Positions 1 through 6,977 of a stretch of 13,816 nt of DNA are shown piece by piece. The translations under genes and the position numbers were made by a program. Position 1 is the stretch's first letter. Every line of letters begins with the position of its first letter. The notes beneath the pieces are model-generated. The model saw nothing but the letters and a program-made list of their open reading frames with translations, made no database searches and was not told where the DNA came from. The stretch is from Saprospiraceae bacterium (lineage in GTDB: Bacteria; Bacteroidota; Bacteroidia; Chitinophagales; Saprospiraceae), in assembly GCA_020852155.1 (NCBI GenBank), contig JADZBJ010000405.1, forward strand, positions 1 through 13,816, given 5' to 3'.

Positions 1-498
1 CATATTCCGGTGACTGCGTGCCAGGCGTATGGGATCCCGACTGCTTTCCGCGACGTTCACTCCCGAACGGTGCGCAGCCAGGGCTTGTTCAAATGGCCCG
101 GCTGACTCGTAGGCATTGCCGAGGTTGCTGTATTGAATGGCAACTGAGTGCATGTCGCCGATTTTCAAGCGTAATTCGAGCGCTTTGTGGTGGTGTTCAA
201 GGGCTTTTGCCGTATTTCCCCGAACTTCTTCGACGATGCCCATGCCATTCCAGGCGGCGGCTTCACCTTTGATGAATCCCGATTTTTGGGCCAGCGTAAT
301 CGCGGCTTGCAACTGGCGTTCTGCTTCGTCAGTGGCGGTTTCGTTGATTTCCCAGGCCAGGTCAACCATGCGCATGACGCGGGCGGTATCGGATAGTTTC
401 TGCGAGAGCAATCGGCGGATCGAATCAGCCGTGTTGCTCTGTGCTGTCGCCTGACAGGTCACAAGAAAGCAGAATATCCAAATGCCAAATTTTTGCAT
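1..498 (-). CDS. Secreted tetratricopeptide-repeat protein, 3' end cut by window edge
   Basis: The frame is open from an ATG at 498 (minus strand) to base 1, giving 166 residues with no stop, so the gene continues beyond the left edge. Residues 1-20 form a signal peptide (MQKFGIWIF..., cleavage probably after TATAQ). From about residue 45 the protein is helical with TPR spacing: two clear units read WNGMGIVEEVRGNTAKALEH and YSNLGNAYESAGPFEQALAA, each with the small/large residue pattern and the Ala-Leu end of helix B. TPRs are protein-binding scaffolds. In Bacteroidota, secreted TPR proteins with this N-terminus are often the sensor part of a histidine kinase, LytTR or LuxR-type regulator, but the output domain would lie outside the window, so that role is only inference. 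It is divergently oriented to the TrpF-like gene, 52 bp away. Confidence 0.85.
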   Translation of the reverse strand, partial: MQKFGIWIFCFLVTCQATAQSNTADSIRRLLSQKLSDTARVMRMVDLAWEINETATDEAERQLQAAITLAQKSGFIKGEAAAWNGMGIVEEVRGNTAKALEHHHKALELRLKIGDMHSVAIQYSNLGNAYESAGPFEQALAAHRSGVNVAESSRDPIRLARSHRNM

Positions 499-523
499 GA
501 CCGGGCAAAACTACAAATCTTTG
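492..523 (+). promoter_or_regulatory. Candidate promoter for the TrpF-like gene
   Basis: TTTG (492-495) is followed after 20 bases by AATCTTTG (516-523), one mismatch from TAnnTTTG. The spacing fits the -33/-7 promoter of Bacteroidota and would start transcription about 20 bases before the ATG at 551. The site overlaps the start codon and the -7 box of the divergent TPR gene. Confidence 0.35.
506..513 (-). promoter_or_regulatory. Candidate -7 promoter box for the TPR gene
   Basis: The minus strand reads TAGTTTTG, an exact match to the Bacteroidota -7 consensus TAnnTTTG. It ends only seven bases before the ATG at 498, so transcription from it would give an almost leaderless mRNA. No TTG-type -33 box is seen at the usual spacing. 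Confidence 0.3.
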
Positions 524-550
524 CGGCCAATCTTAGCAACATACATAGCC

Positions 551-1165
551 ATGCTTATTAAAGCTTCGCATATTAGAAACCTCACTGACGCCCGCTATTT
601 TGCAGCGCGTGAAGTTGATTTTCTGGGTTTTTGTCTTCAGGAAGGTCATCCGGACTACCTCGACCCCATGTACATGAAGGCTATGCGCGAGTGGGTGCAA
701 GGGCCGAAAATTGTCGGTGAATTTCCATCGGCAGAGGCTGCCTATGTGATGGAAGCTGCGCGGTTCCTTGAATTGGATGCTGTAGAAACGGCCGCCGAGG
801 TTGCATTTCCCGATGCCGGATTTGAGGCTGAAAAAACCATCATCAGGCATTTTAATGTAGGAAAAACAGATGAAAACGCGCTTTTTGAACGGGTTTTAAA
901 CCTCGTTTTGCCTGAAAACCACCTGTTGCTCCTGAATTTTGAACACAGCGACTGGCATTGGCCCATGTTGCTTGACGACCCGCGCTGGCGCGAATGTTGC
1001 CGCCGCCAACGGGTGATGCTTCAAATAGACGCACCCGCCGATATTTACCCGCGATTGTATGAGCGGCTCGAACCCGCAGGTTTTAGTTTTGCCGGAGGCG
1101 AAGAAGAAAAAGTCGGTGTAAAATCTTTTGATGAACTGGATGAGGTGCTGGATGCACTGATGTAG
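551..1165 (+). CDS. TrpF-like (phosphoribosylanthranilate isomerase-related) barrel protein, diverged
   Basis: A protein of 204 residues, about the length of TrpF (roughly 200-210). The start at 551 was chosen because MLIKASHIRNLTDARYF matches the TrpF N-terminus; the in-frame ATG at 482 would overlap the divergent gene. Family resemblance is seen at both ends. The first strand and helix carry IKASHIRNLTDARYFAA then VDFLGFCL, like KICGI..xEDA...GAD.IGF in TrpF. The C-terminus, FAGGEEEKVGVKSFDELDEVL, resembles the last phosphate-binding loop and helix (S-G-V-E..PGVKD). The catalytic Cys of the KICG motif appears as Ser (KASH), and no clear counterpart of the catalytic Asp is seen in the shortened middle. 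True TrpF isomerises phosphoribosylanthranilate in tryptophan synthesis; no other trp gene is nearby. It is therefore probably a paralogue with another or no enzymatic role. The fold assignment is fairly sure, the function unknown. Confidence 0.6.
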   Translation: MLIKASHIRNLTDARYFAAREVDFLGFCLQEGHPDYLDPMYMKAMREWVQGPKIVGEFPSAEAAYVMEAARFLELDAVETAAEVAFPDAGFEAEKTIIRHFNVGKTDENALFERVLNLVLPENHLLLLNFEHSDWHWPMLLDDPRWRECCRRQRVMLQIDAPADIYPRLYERLEPAGFSFAGGEEEKVGVKSFDELDEVLDALM

Positions 1166-1276
1166 CGGCTATCGCTTTTGAAATAGGCCCGCCCCGGGTT
1201 TGGTGTTTTGACCGAAATAATCTTTCAATGTATAGGGTTAAACAAAAGTTTATTCATCATTTTTCCGAGTGATGAA

Positions 1277-1284
1277 TACATTTG
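1277..1284 (+). promoter_or_regulatory. Candidate -7 promoter box for the fibre operon
   Basis: TACATTTG is an exact TAnnTTTG match, about 100 bases before the ATG at 1388. No good -33 TTG is present at the expected spacing (TTC is the nearest). It would leave a leader of about 95 bases containing the hairpin at 1305-1344. Confidence 0.4.
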
Positions 1285-1304
1285 TGGAGTCCTTACCCCT
1301 AAAA

Positions 1305-1344
1305 GCAGCATTACCTCTACTCCGTTCTGCTCGGAACGCGCTGC
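1305..1344 (+). promoter_or_regulatory. Two-step hairpin in the leader of the fibre gene
   Basis: An inner stem CGTTC (1323-1327)/GAACG (1334-1338) with a 6-base loop is enclosed by an outer pairing GCAGC (1305-1309)/GCTGC (1340-1344). It is short and could be chance. There is no following T run, so it is not a terminator. A role in mRNA stability or translation is possible but not shown. Confidence 0.2.
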
Positions 1345-1387
1345 ACCAAAGTCCAAAATCATTAACCAACACACATACTATAACCTT

Positions 1388-4300
1388 ATGACAAAACAAT
1401 TACTGGCACTCTTGAGTGTCCTGTTTCTGGCTTGGCATGTACAAGCCCAGGCTCCTTTCCAACTCAATTATCAAGGTGTGGCTCGTGCGTCCTCCGGTGT
1501 TCCGTTGGCCAATCAGGCTGTGGGCCTGAGGCTGAGCATTCTGGCCGGAAGTTCCTCTGGTACAGCCGTTTATGTTGAAACACATTCCACAGTCACCAAC
1601 CAGTTTGGCTTGTTTACGGCACAAGTAGGCAACGGGACCGTCGTAGATGGCAATTTCGGGCTAATTGGCTGGGACTTGAATGAGCACTTTTTACAAATAG
1701 AAATAGACCCGGCGGGCGGTACGGCTTACGCACCATTGGGCGATCCGCAGAAATTGGTCAGTGTGCCATACGCCCTTGAGGCGCGACATGCGCAGTCTGC
1801 AACGACCATAACGGGCACGGTGACAATTTCCGGAGACGTAACAGGCAGTATTGCTAACACAACAGTTTCACGCCTTCAGGGGCGCAACCTGAGCAATGCC
1901 GCGCCGACCGATGGTCAAGTCTTGCGCTGGAATCAGGCGGCCAGTCGTTGGGAGCCAGCCAGCGTTTCAGGCGGCGGCTCAGGCGATAACTGGGGAACTC
2001 AAACCGTACAAACAGCGCCGATTTTTAGTGGTAATGGTACAACGGCCTCTCCGTTAAATCTCTCGCAACAAGGGGCCACCAACGGACAAGTCATGAAATG
2101 GAATGGTACATCCTGGCAGCCCGGAAATGATATTGACAATCAGCAACTTAGTTTGTCTGGCAGCACGCTTTCGCTGTCCAATGGCGGCGGCTCTGTAACA
2201 TTGCCCGGCGGTTCAGGCGCTCAGGTTTTGAATGACTTGAATGATGTCAATACCATCGGCGCTACGGCCGGACAAGTGCTGAAGTTTGACGGTTCACAAT
2301 GGGCGCCTGCACAAGATAACACCGCTTCCGGCAGCGGCGGCGCAGTTAGCGTAGGTACCACACTCACAGGTGATGGGTCGGCACCAACGCCGTTAAACCT
2401 GGCACAACAAGGCGCTACCAATGGCCAATCGCTGGTGTGGAATGGAACTTCCTGGGCGCCATCTACGGTGACAGGTACGCCTGGTCCTCAGGGCCCGGCT
2501 GGCCCGCAAGGCCCGGCGGGTGCTACTGGCCCGGCTGGCGCAACGGGTGCTGATGGCGCGCCAGGCCCAGCCGGGGCAATGGGCGCCACCGGCCCCGCTG
2601 GCGCAACCGGCCCGCACGGCCCTCCCGGGCCAACCTATACAGCGGGTTCGGGTATCAGCATTTCAGGTACTACCATCAGCAATACAGGTGATGGCGATAA
2701 CTCACCGACGAATGAAATTCAAACCTTATCTATTTCAGGTACAGTCCTGTCTTTGTCGAATGGCGGTGGTTCTGTGACCTTGCCTAATACGGGTGGCAGC
2801 GGTGATAACTGGGGTACGCAAACAGTGCAGGCGGGTTCGGCGCTCTCAGGCGAAGGCACCGCAGCGAATCCGCTGAATCTGGCACAACAAGGTGCTACTT
2901 CTGGTCAGTCGCTGGTTTGGAATGGCGCAGCCTGGGCCCCGGCAACGGTGACCGGTACACCCGGTCCGGCTGGCCCTGCTGGCCCGGCAGGCCCGGCAGG
3001 CGCAACAGGTGCAGTTGGCCCGCAAGGCCCTGCAGGTCCGGAAGGCGTAGCTGGCTTACAAGGTGTTGCTGGTCCGGCAGGCGCAAATGGCGCACAAGGC
3101 CCTGCTGGTCCTGCTGGCCCGGCAGGCGCAGTTGGCCCGCAAGGCCCTGCAGGCCCAGTTGGCTTACAAGGTGTTGCTGGTCCGGCAGGCGCAAATGGCG
3201 CACAAGGCCCTGCTGGCCCGGTAGGCGCACAAGGCCCTCAGGGCGATCCCGGCCCGGCAGGCCCTCCCGGCCCAACCTATACGGCCGGAACTGGTATCAG
3301 CATTTCAGGTACAACCATTACCAATACCGGCGATACCAATGCTGCTGACGATCTAACTGCGGCGACAACTGCGGCAGGAGACGTAACGGGTGTTTTCAGT
3401 AATTTACAAATTGCAGCCAACGCGGTTGGGACACCTGAAATAGCCAATAGCGCAGTGACAGGTGCAAAAATTGCACAAAGTGGCGCTACTTCAGGGCAGG
3501 TATTGGCCTGGAATGGTACGACCTGGGCTCCTGCCACGCCTTCTTCCGGCGGTTCGACCTTGTGGAATAATACAGCCTTTGGCGCCAATACCGCCCATAA
3601 TGCAACGGGTGTTAACCGTGTCGCTATTTCAAGAAACCCGGCCAGCACGACGCTCGAAGCGCAAACACTGCTGACCGTAGATGGACAGGCAACAGGCAAG
3701 GTGGCCAGTTTTAAAAGCACCAATACCACCAACGGCGAGCGTTTGGTGGAGATTGTCAATACCGGAACAGCCAGCACTTTTACCAACCCTGTTGGCCTGT
3801 ATATTGAAAACGAGCCATTTCTTGATTCTGGCGACGGCATCGAAGTTCACGCCGGAAGCACAGGGGGGCGATTTGAGGGCGGATTGACTGGTATTATCGG
3901 GACATCATCGAGTAACCTTGGCCCCGGCGGATCATTTACAGGCAGTGTAGGCGCTACGGGTGAAGGACAGTTTACAGGTATTTCAGGTAGCGCTTTATTC
4001 CAGTCCAATACTTCGACGGGCGTACGCGGCGTCTATGGGGGCAATGGCAGTTTTAACGCCATTGGTGTTGAGGGCACGAGTTTGCCTTCCAACACGACGA
4101 TTCCGGGTGATAAAGGTTTTGGTATTGGCGGTAAGTTTTTGGGCGGGAACAAAGGTGTCTGGTCTGAAACGGATGCCAACCCGTCGTCTATTTACCTGGC
4201 CATTTTAAATACTTACCCCAAGCGTTATGGCTCTGATTTGTTGCCGATGGCAGGTTATTTTAAATCAAGATCAAGTATTGGTCTGATGGCTGAAAGTTCG

Positions 4301-5542
4301 GAAGCGCATACAGAAACAGGTACCCTGACGGGTTATGGTATCGGCATTGTAGGCCGGAATACGGCCAGCGGAGCCATCAACAGCATTGGCGTTTATGGCG
4401 AAGGCGAAGGCGCCGGTGATGCAACGCGTGTTGGCGTCATGGGTTTTGCTGTATCAACCGCTACTAACCTGGCAGAAGGACTGCATGGTGAAGCGAGTGG
4501 CCCTGTAGGTATTGGTGCATTTTTGAAAGCATCTGAAGGTGCGCACATTGAAGGCGATATAGTGGGCTTACACGTGCAAGCGCCATTCAATGATTTTAGT
4601 GGCGCTGGTACGGGGCCGTTGATGCAACTGAATAACTTCGGCTCTGGTCCGGGTTTGACAGTACAATATGGGAATGTGGGCATTGGCACCACCACGCCGT
4701 CGGCCCGTTTGCAGGTGTCGCCGCCACTAACGCCGATTCCGCCTTTTACAGATGGCGTAGGTATTTATGATGGCAACTATCAGTATGGCCTCCATGTTGA
4801 TCCAGGTGATTGCTTTGCTGCTGTTGGCGTTCACCCGTTTGGTACGAATACAATGGGTATTGAAATTTCAACCCAAAATGGTACGGGACTTAGCGTACAA
4901 GCCAATAGCGGAAGTGGACTGGCCATTCATGCTGATGGTAAAGTAGGCATCGGAACAACCGATGTCAGCAATTATCCAATGCGAATTCGTCAAAGGACGA
5001 CATCTGAATACGGCCTGAATCTTAATAACAATGCCGGGACAACCAACTGGGAACTATTTACCAGTACAGGTGTCAATGGTAGCCTGAATTTCCTGCAAAG
5101 CACTTCAGGCGGCGGTTTCAGTGCGTGGCTGAACTCCAACGGTATGATTACGACTTCTGACAAACGTCTGAAAAAGAATGTAAAACCACTCTCCGAAGTC
5201 TTGTCAAAAGTGGCTAATCTGGAAACGGTTACCTATGAAATGACTTTTGAATCATCCGGCAAACGCTACATCGGTTTTCTGGCACAAGACCTGCAACGTG
5301 TCTTCCCTGAACTCGTGGAAGAAAACGACTTGCACGGCGAAAAGCGTTTTGGTGTAAATTATGGTGGTTTGAGCGTTGTCGCCCTAAAAGCCATTCAGGA
5401 GCAACAAGCGCAGATTGACCAAACCAAAACTGAAAATGCCACTTTGAAATCCGAAATTTCCGACCTGAAAAAGCAAAACGCCACCCTGGAGGCGCGTTTG
5501 CAGGCGATTGAAAAAATGCTCAATTCACCCTCTAAACAGTAA
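1388..5542 (+). CDS. Collagen-like, tail-fibre-like surface protein with C-terminal peptidase S74 domain
   Basis: A protein of 1384 residues. The start at 1388 was chosen because it opens a clean signal peptide (MTKQLLALLSVLFLAWHVQAQ); the frame is open back to 1208 but codes nothing signal-like. Order: residues 22-135, an N-terminal domain common in Bacteroidota fibre proteins (FQLNYQGVARASSG ... LVSVPYALEA); 170-365, shaft with repeated GQxxxWNGxxWxP motifs; collagen-like Gly-X-Y tracts at 366-415 and 526-629; a long Gly/Thr-rich shaft to about 1090; GIGTTTPSARLQV at about 1098; then a peptidase S74/intramolecular chaperone domain from Ser1257 (SDKRLKK, IGFLAQDLQRVFPELV, ALKAI) and a coiled coil at about 1330-1380. 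In phage fibres S74 guides trimer folding and then cuts itself off before the Ser. The dyad Ser1257/Lys1262 (spacing +5) is intact. No T9SS sorting domain is present. It is probably a trimeric exported fibre or adhesin; the ligand is unknown. Confidence 0.88.
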   Translation: MTKQLLALLSVLFLAWHVQAQAPFQLNYQGVARASSGVPLANQAVGLRLSILAGSSSGTAVYVETHSTVTNQFGLFTAQVGNGTVVDGNFGLIGWDLNEHFLQIEIDPAGGTAYAPLGDPQKLVSVPYALEARHAQSATTITGTVTISGDVTGSIANTTVSRLQGRNLSNAAPTDGQVLRWNQAASRWEPASVSGGGSGDNWGTQTVQTAPIFSGNGTTASPLNLSQQGATNGQVMKWNGTSWQPGNDIDNQQLSLSGSTLSLSNGGGSVTLPGGSGAQVLNDLNDVNTIGATAGQVLKFDGSQWAPAQDNTASGSGGAVSVGTTLTGDGSAPTPLNLAQQGATNGQSLVWNGTSWAPSTVTGTPGPQGPAGPQGPAGATGPAGATGADGAPGPAGAMGATGPAGATGPHGPPGPTYTAGSGISISGTTISNTGDGDNSPTNEIQTLSISGTVLSLSNGGGSVTLPNTGGSGDNWGTQTVQAGSALSGEGTAANPLNLAQQGATSGQSLVWNGAAWAPATVTGTPGPAGPAGPAGPAGATGAVGPQGPAGPEGVAGLQGVAGPAGANGAQGPAGPAGPAGAVGPQGPAGPVGLQGVAGPAGANGAQGPAGPVGAQGPQGDPGPAGPPGPTYTAGTGISISGTTITNTGDTNAADDLTAATTAAGDVTGVFSNLQIAANAVGTPEIANSAVTGAKIAQSGATSGQVLAWNGTTWAPATPSSGGSTLWNNTAFGANTAHNATGVNRVAISRNPASTTLEAQTLLTVDGQATGKVASFKSTNTTNGERLVEIVNTGTASTFTNPVGLYIENEPFLDSGDGIEVHAGSTGGRFEGGLTGIIGTSSSNLGPGGSFTGSVGATGEGQFTGISGSALFQSNTSTGVRGVYGGNGSFNAIGVEGTSLPSNTTIPGDKGFGIGGKFLGGNKGVWSETDANPSSIYLAILNTYPKRYGSDLLPMAGYFKSRSSIGLMAESSEAHTETGTLTGYGIGIVGRNTASGAINSIGVYGEGEGAGDATRVGVMGFAVSTATNLAEGLHGEASGPVGIGAFLKASEGAHIEGDIVGLHVQAPFNDFSGAGTGPLMQLNNFGSGPGLTVQYGNVGIGTTTPSARLQVSPPLTPIPPFTDGVGIYDGNYQYGLHVDPGDCFAAVGVHPFGTNTMGIEISTQNGTGLSVQANSGSGLAIHADGKVGIGTTDVSNYPMRIRQRTTSEYGLNLNNNAGTTNWELFTSTGVNGSLNFLQSTSGGGFSAWLNSNGMITTSDKRLKKNVKPLSEVLSKVANLETVTYEMTFESSGKRYIGFLAQDLQRVFPELVEENDLHGEKRFGVNYGGLSVVALKAIQEQQAQIDQTKTENATLKSEISDLKKQNATLEARLQAIEKMLNSPSKQ
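2483..2632 (+). repeat. Collagen-like Gly-X-Y tract 1
   Basis: Sixteen uninterrupted Gly-X-Y triplets plus a final Gly-Pro (residues 366-415 of the fibre protein), rich in GPA, GAT and GPQ, ending GPHGPPGP. Bacterial tracts of this kind can form triple helices, consistent with a trimeric fibre. The DNA is a GC-rich 9-base-like repeat. Confidence 0.92.
2963..3274 (+). repeat. Collagen-like Gly-X-Y tract 2
   Basis: Thirty-four uninterrupted Gly-X-Y triplets plus Gly-Pro (residues 526-629), about twice tract 1. It contains an internal duplication at the DNA level (see 3053-3216) and ends GPAGPPGP before TYTAG, as tract 1 ends GPHGPPGP before TYTAG. Confidence 0.93.
3053..3216 (+). repeat. 56-bp perfect direct repeat inside collagen tract 2
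   Basis: Bases 3053-3108 and 3161-3216 are identical (beginning GGCTTACAAGG, ending CCCTGCTGG), 108 bp apart. Upstream similarity extends back to 3011 and 3128 (GCAGTTGGCCCGCAAGG), but there the offset is 117 bp because the second copy lacks 9 bases, one Gly-X-Y triplet. All length differences keep the frame and the triplet register. Confidence 0.9.
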
Positions 5543-5546
5543 TATT

Positions 5547-6038
5547 ATGCGCAATATCCTGCTCTTGTTGGTTATGCTTATGGGTCTGAATGCTCAGGCA
5601 CAACAGGTCGTTGCTTCTGCCTCCGGCGGCGGAAATGCCGGTGGCGTGCTCGTGGACTGGACGGTTGGTGAAATGACACTGGTCAATACTGCCTCGGGTG
5701 GTGGATTAATTGTCACACAAGGGTTTCATCAACCCATTGACGGGGCAATCCCGACATCCGAGCCATATTTGGAAGATGGCGTTGTTCAGGTATTTCCGAA
5801 CCCGACCAGTGCGACCTTGTATATCGGCACAACACTCGAACCGCAGCATGCACTGGATTGCCAGATTTTTGATCTGAAAGGAAGGCTGGTGCAAAACGCT
5901 GAATTTTCAAACGCGCCAAGCATGAAGCAGCCGGAAACACTGAATATGCAATCGCTGGCCGCTGGTACTTACCTGCTCCGGGTAAATATAGCCGGTAAAG
6001 GAAACACGGTATTCAAGGTAGTAAAAGTGGCGCAATAA
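5547..6038 (+). CDS. Small secreted protein with T9SS type A sorting domain
   Basis: A protein of 163 residues that begins four bases after the stop of the fibre gene, so the two are almost certainly co-transcribed. The start at 5547 gives the signal peptide MRNILLLLVMLMGLNAQA; an in-frame ATG at 5508 lies inside the fibre gene and adds no signal-like residues. Residues 19-62 form a short module frequent in Bacteroidota (SGGGNAGG..VDWTVGEMTLV ... LIVTQGFHQP). From about residue 79 to the end is a type A C-terminal domain: VFPNPTSATLYI, IFDLKGRLVQ, LNMQSLAAGTYLLRV, VFKVVKV. Such domains direct cargo through the T9SS and are normally removed at the cell surface. So little is left besides the short N-terminal module that a role as partner or anchor of the upstream fibre is plausible, but this is inference from position. 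Confidence 0.88.
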   Translation: MRNILLLLVMLMGLNAQAQQVVASASGGGNAGGVLVDWTVGEMTLVNTASGGGLIVTQGFHQPIDGAIPTSEPYLEDGVVQVFPNPTSATLYIGTTLEPQHALDCQIFDLKGRLVQNAEFSNAPSMKQPETLNMQSLAAGTYLLRVNIAGKGNTVFKVVKVAQ

Positions 6039-6061
6039 CCGGACCTCGAAACAACATTCTT

Positions 6062-6091
6062 AGCCCTCGTCTGTTCAGACGAGGGCTTTTT
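6062..6091 (+). terminator. Rho-independent terminator of the fibre operon
   Basis: AGCCCTCGTCTG and CAGACGAGGGCT are fully complementary (in practice an 11-bp stem with a 4-base loop) and run straight into TTTTT. It lies 23 bases after the stop codon of the sorting-domain gene. Confidence 0.93.
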
Positions 6092-6093
6092 AT

Positions 6094-6262
6094 CTTAGAG
6101 GTTGTTTAAAATCCCCTCACTGGTTCAAAAAGGTATCTTTTGCCGCCATCCTTCCCTTTTTTTTCAGGCTGAAACCCCCACTTCACCCCCAAAAAAAAGG
6201 ATCGGCTATCGCCAAAATCTGCTCTTTTTAAATCCAGCAGGGAAATTTAAACAATCTCCTAG
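6094..6262. mobile_element. Fold-back (MITE-like) element, about 170 bp, non-coding
   Basis: The two halves are inverted copies of each other. The ends match best: AGGTTGTTTAAA (6099-6110) against the reverse complement of TTTAAACAATCT (6246-6257), 11 of 12. Inner parts also match imperfectly: CTGGTTCAAAAAGG near 6121 with CTGGATTTAAAAAGA read backwards from about 6238, then TTTTGCCG and ATCCTT...TTTTTTTT with AAAAAAAAGGAT. Near-identical flanks CTTAG (6094-6098) and CCTAG (6258-6262) could be a target-site duplication. There is no coding frame. The shape fits a MITE or a degraded insertion sequence, but no parent element is recognised. Confidence 0.5.
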
Positions 6263-6315
6263 AGGCTAGCCAAAAGCGGAAAGCGCCAACATTCACTCGA
6301 AATATTTAATTTTTT

Positions 6316-6969
6316 ATGAAAAAAAAAGTAGGAATCATTGGCTCCGGTGGTGTAGCCAAAACACTGGCGGAAGGCTTCCTTAAACATGGCTATAATGTCA
6401 TGGTGGGCACACGCGACACCTCCAAATTGGAGGCCTGGCAAACCCAGACTGGCGGTAAAATCAAACTGGGCAGTTTTGCAGACGCAGCCAAATTCGGGCA
6501 GGTTATCGTGCTGGCCGTCAAAGGCAAGCACGCCAAGGAGGCTGTAAAGATGGCTGGCACACGCCGATTAGCCGGAAAAACAGTGCTGGATGCGACGAAT
6601 CCGATTGATGATACGCCTCCAATAAACGGCGCATTGCGCTTTTTCACGAAAGCCAATCAATCTTTGATGGAAATACTTCAAAAAACCGCTCCCAAGGCCA
6701 ATTTCGTGAAGGCTTTCAACTCTGTCGGAGCGGCCTTTATGGTCAATCCTGAATTTCCAGACGGCAAACCAACCATGTTTATCTGCGGAAATGATGCTGG
6801 CGCCAAAGAACAGGCAAGTGCTATACTGGATCTGTTCGGTTGGGATACCGAAGATGTTGGCGCTGCTGAAAGTGCCGGAGCAGTGGAGCAACTCTGTATC
6901 ATCTGGTGCGCACCCGGATTTTTACGAAATCAGTGGACACATGCCTTTCGGTTGATGAAATTGAACTAA
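6316..6969 (+). CDS. NADP oxidoreductase, F420-dependent-reductase-like family
   Basis: A protein of 217 residues, the typical length of this soluble one-domain family. Residues 5-25 are a Rossmann dinucleotide-binding start (VGIIGSGGVAKTLAEGFLKH); TRD at the end of the second strand (MVGTRD) fits NADP preference. Further family marks are VIVLAVK, VLDATNPI, FVKAFNSVGA, PTMFICGNDA and the Leu-Phe-Gly-Trp stretch before VGAAESAGAVEQLC. Relatives include archaeal F420:NADP oxidoreductase and STEAP-type reductases; most Bacteroidota lack F420, so the electron partner here is unknown. The ATG at 6316 follows an AT-rich stretch with no Shine-Dalgarno or clear TAnnTTTG box. The gene stands alone between two palindromic elements and converges on lptC. 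Confidence 0.85.
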   Translation: MKKKVGIIGSGGVAKTLAEGFLKHGYNVMVGTRDTSKLEAWQTQTGGKIKLGSFADAAKFGQVIVLAVKGKHAKEAVKMAGTRRLAGKTVLDATNPIDDTPPINGALRFFTKANQSLMEILQKTAPKANFVKAFNSVGAAFMVNPEFPDGKPTMFICGNDAGAKEQASAILDLFGWDTEDVGAAESAGAVEQLCIIWCAPGFLRNQWTHAFRLMKLN

Positions 6970-6977
6970 TTAGGGAA

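Noticed and set aside
1184..1202. Hairpin TAGGCCCG/CGGGTTTG after the TrpF-like gene as a terminator
   Set aside because: Only four strong pairs, the others are mostly G-T, and no proper T run follows. Too weak to call.
2483..3274. CRISPR or satellite array
   Set aside because: The repeated units are contiguous, without spacers, and stay in one reading frame as Gly-X-Y triplets.
2895..3348. Long alternative frames on both strands across collagen tract 2
   Set aside because: They arise from the GC-rich triplet repeat and have low-complexity Arg/Trp- or Leu/Gln-rich products. The Gly-X-Y frame is the real one.
1388..5542. Prophage tail-fibre gene
   Set aside because: S74 and collagen modules occur in phage fibres, but this protein has a signal peptide and Bacteroidota-type N-terminal domain, and no phage structural, lysis or integrase gene is nearby.
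1164..6211. Shared 10-mer CGGCTATCGC near 1164 and 6202
   Set aside because: Too short, and the surrounding sequences are unrelated; most likely coincidence.
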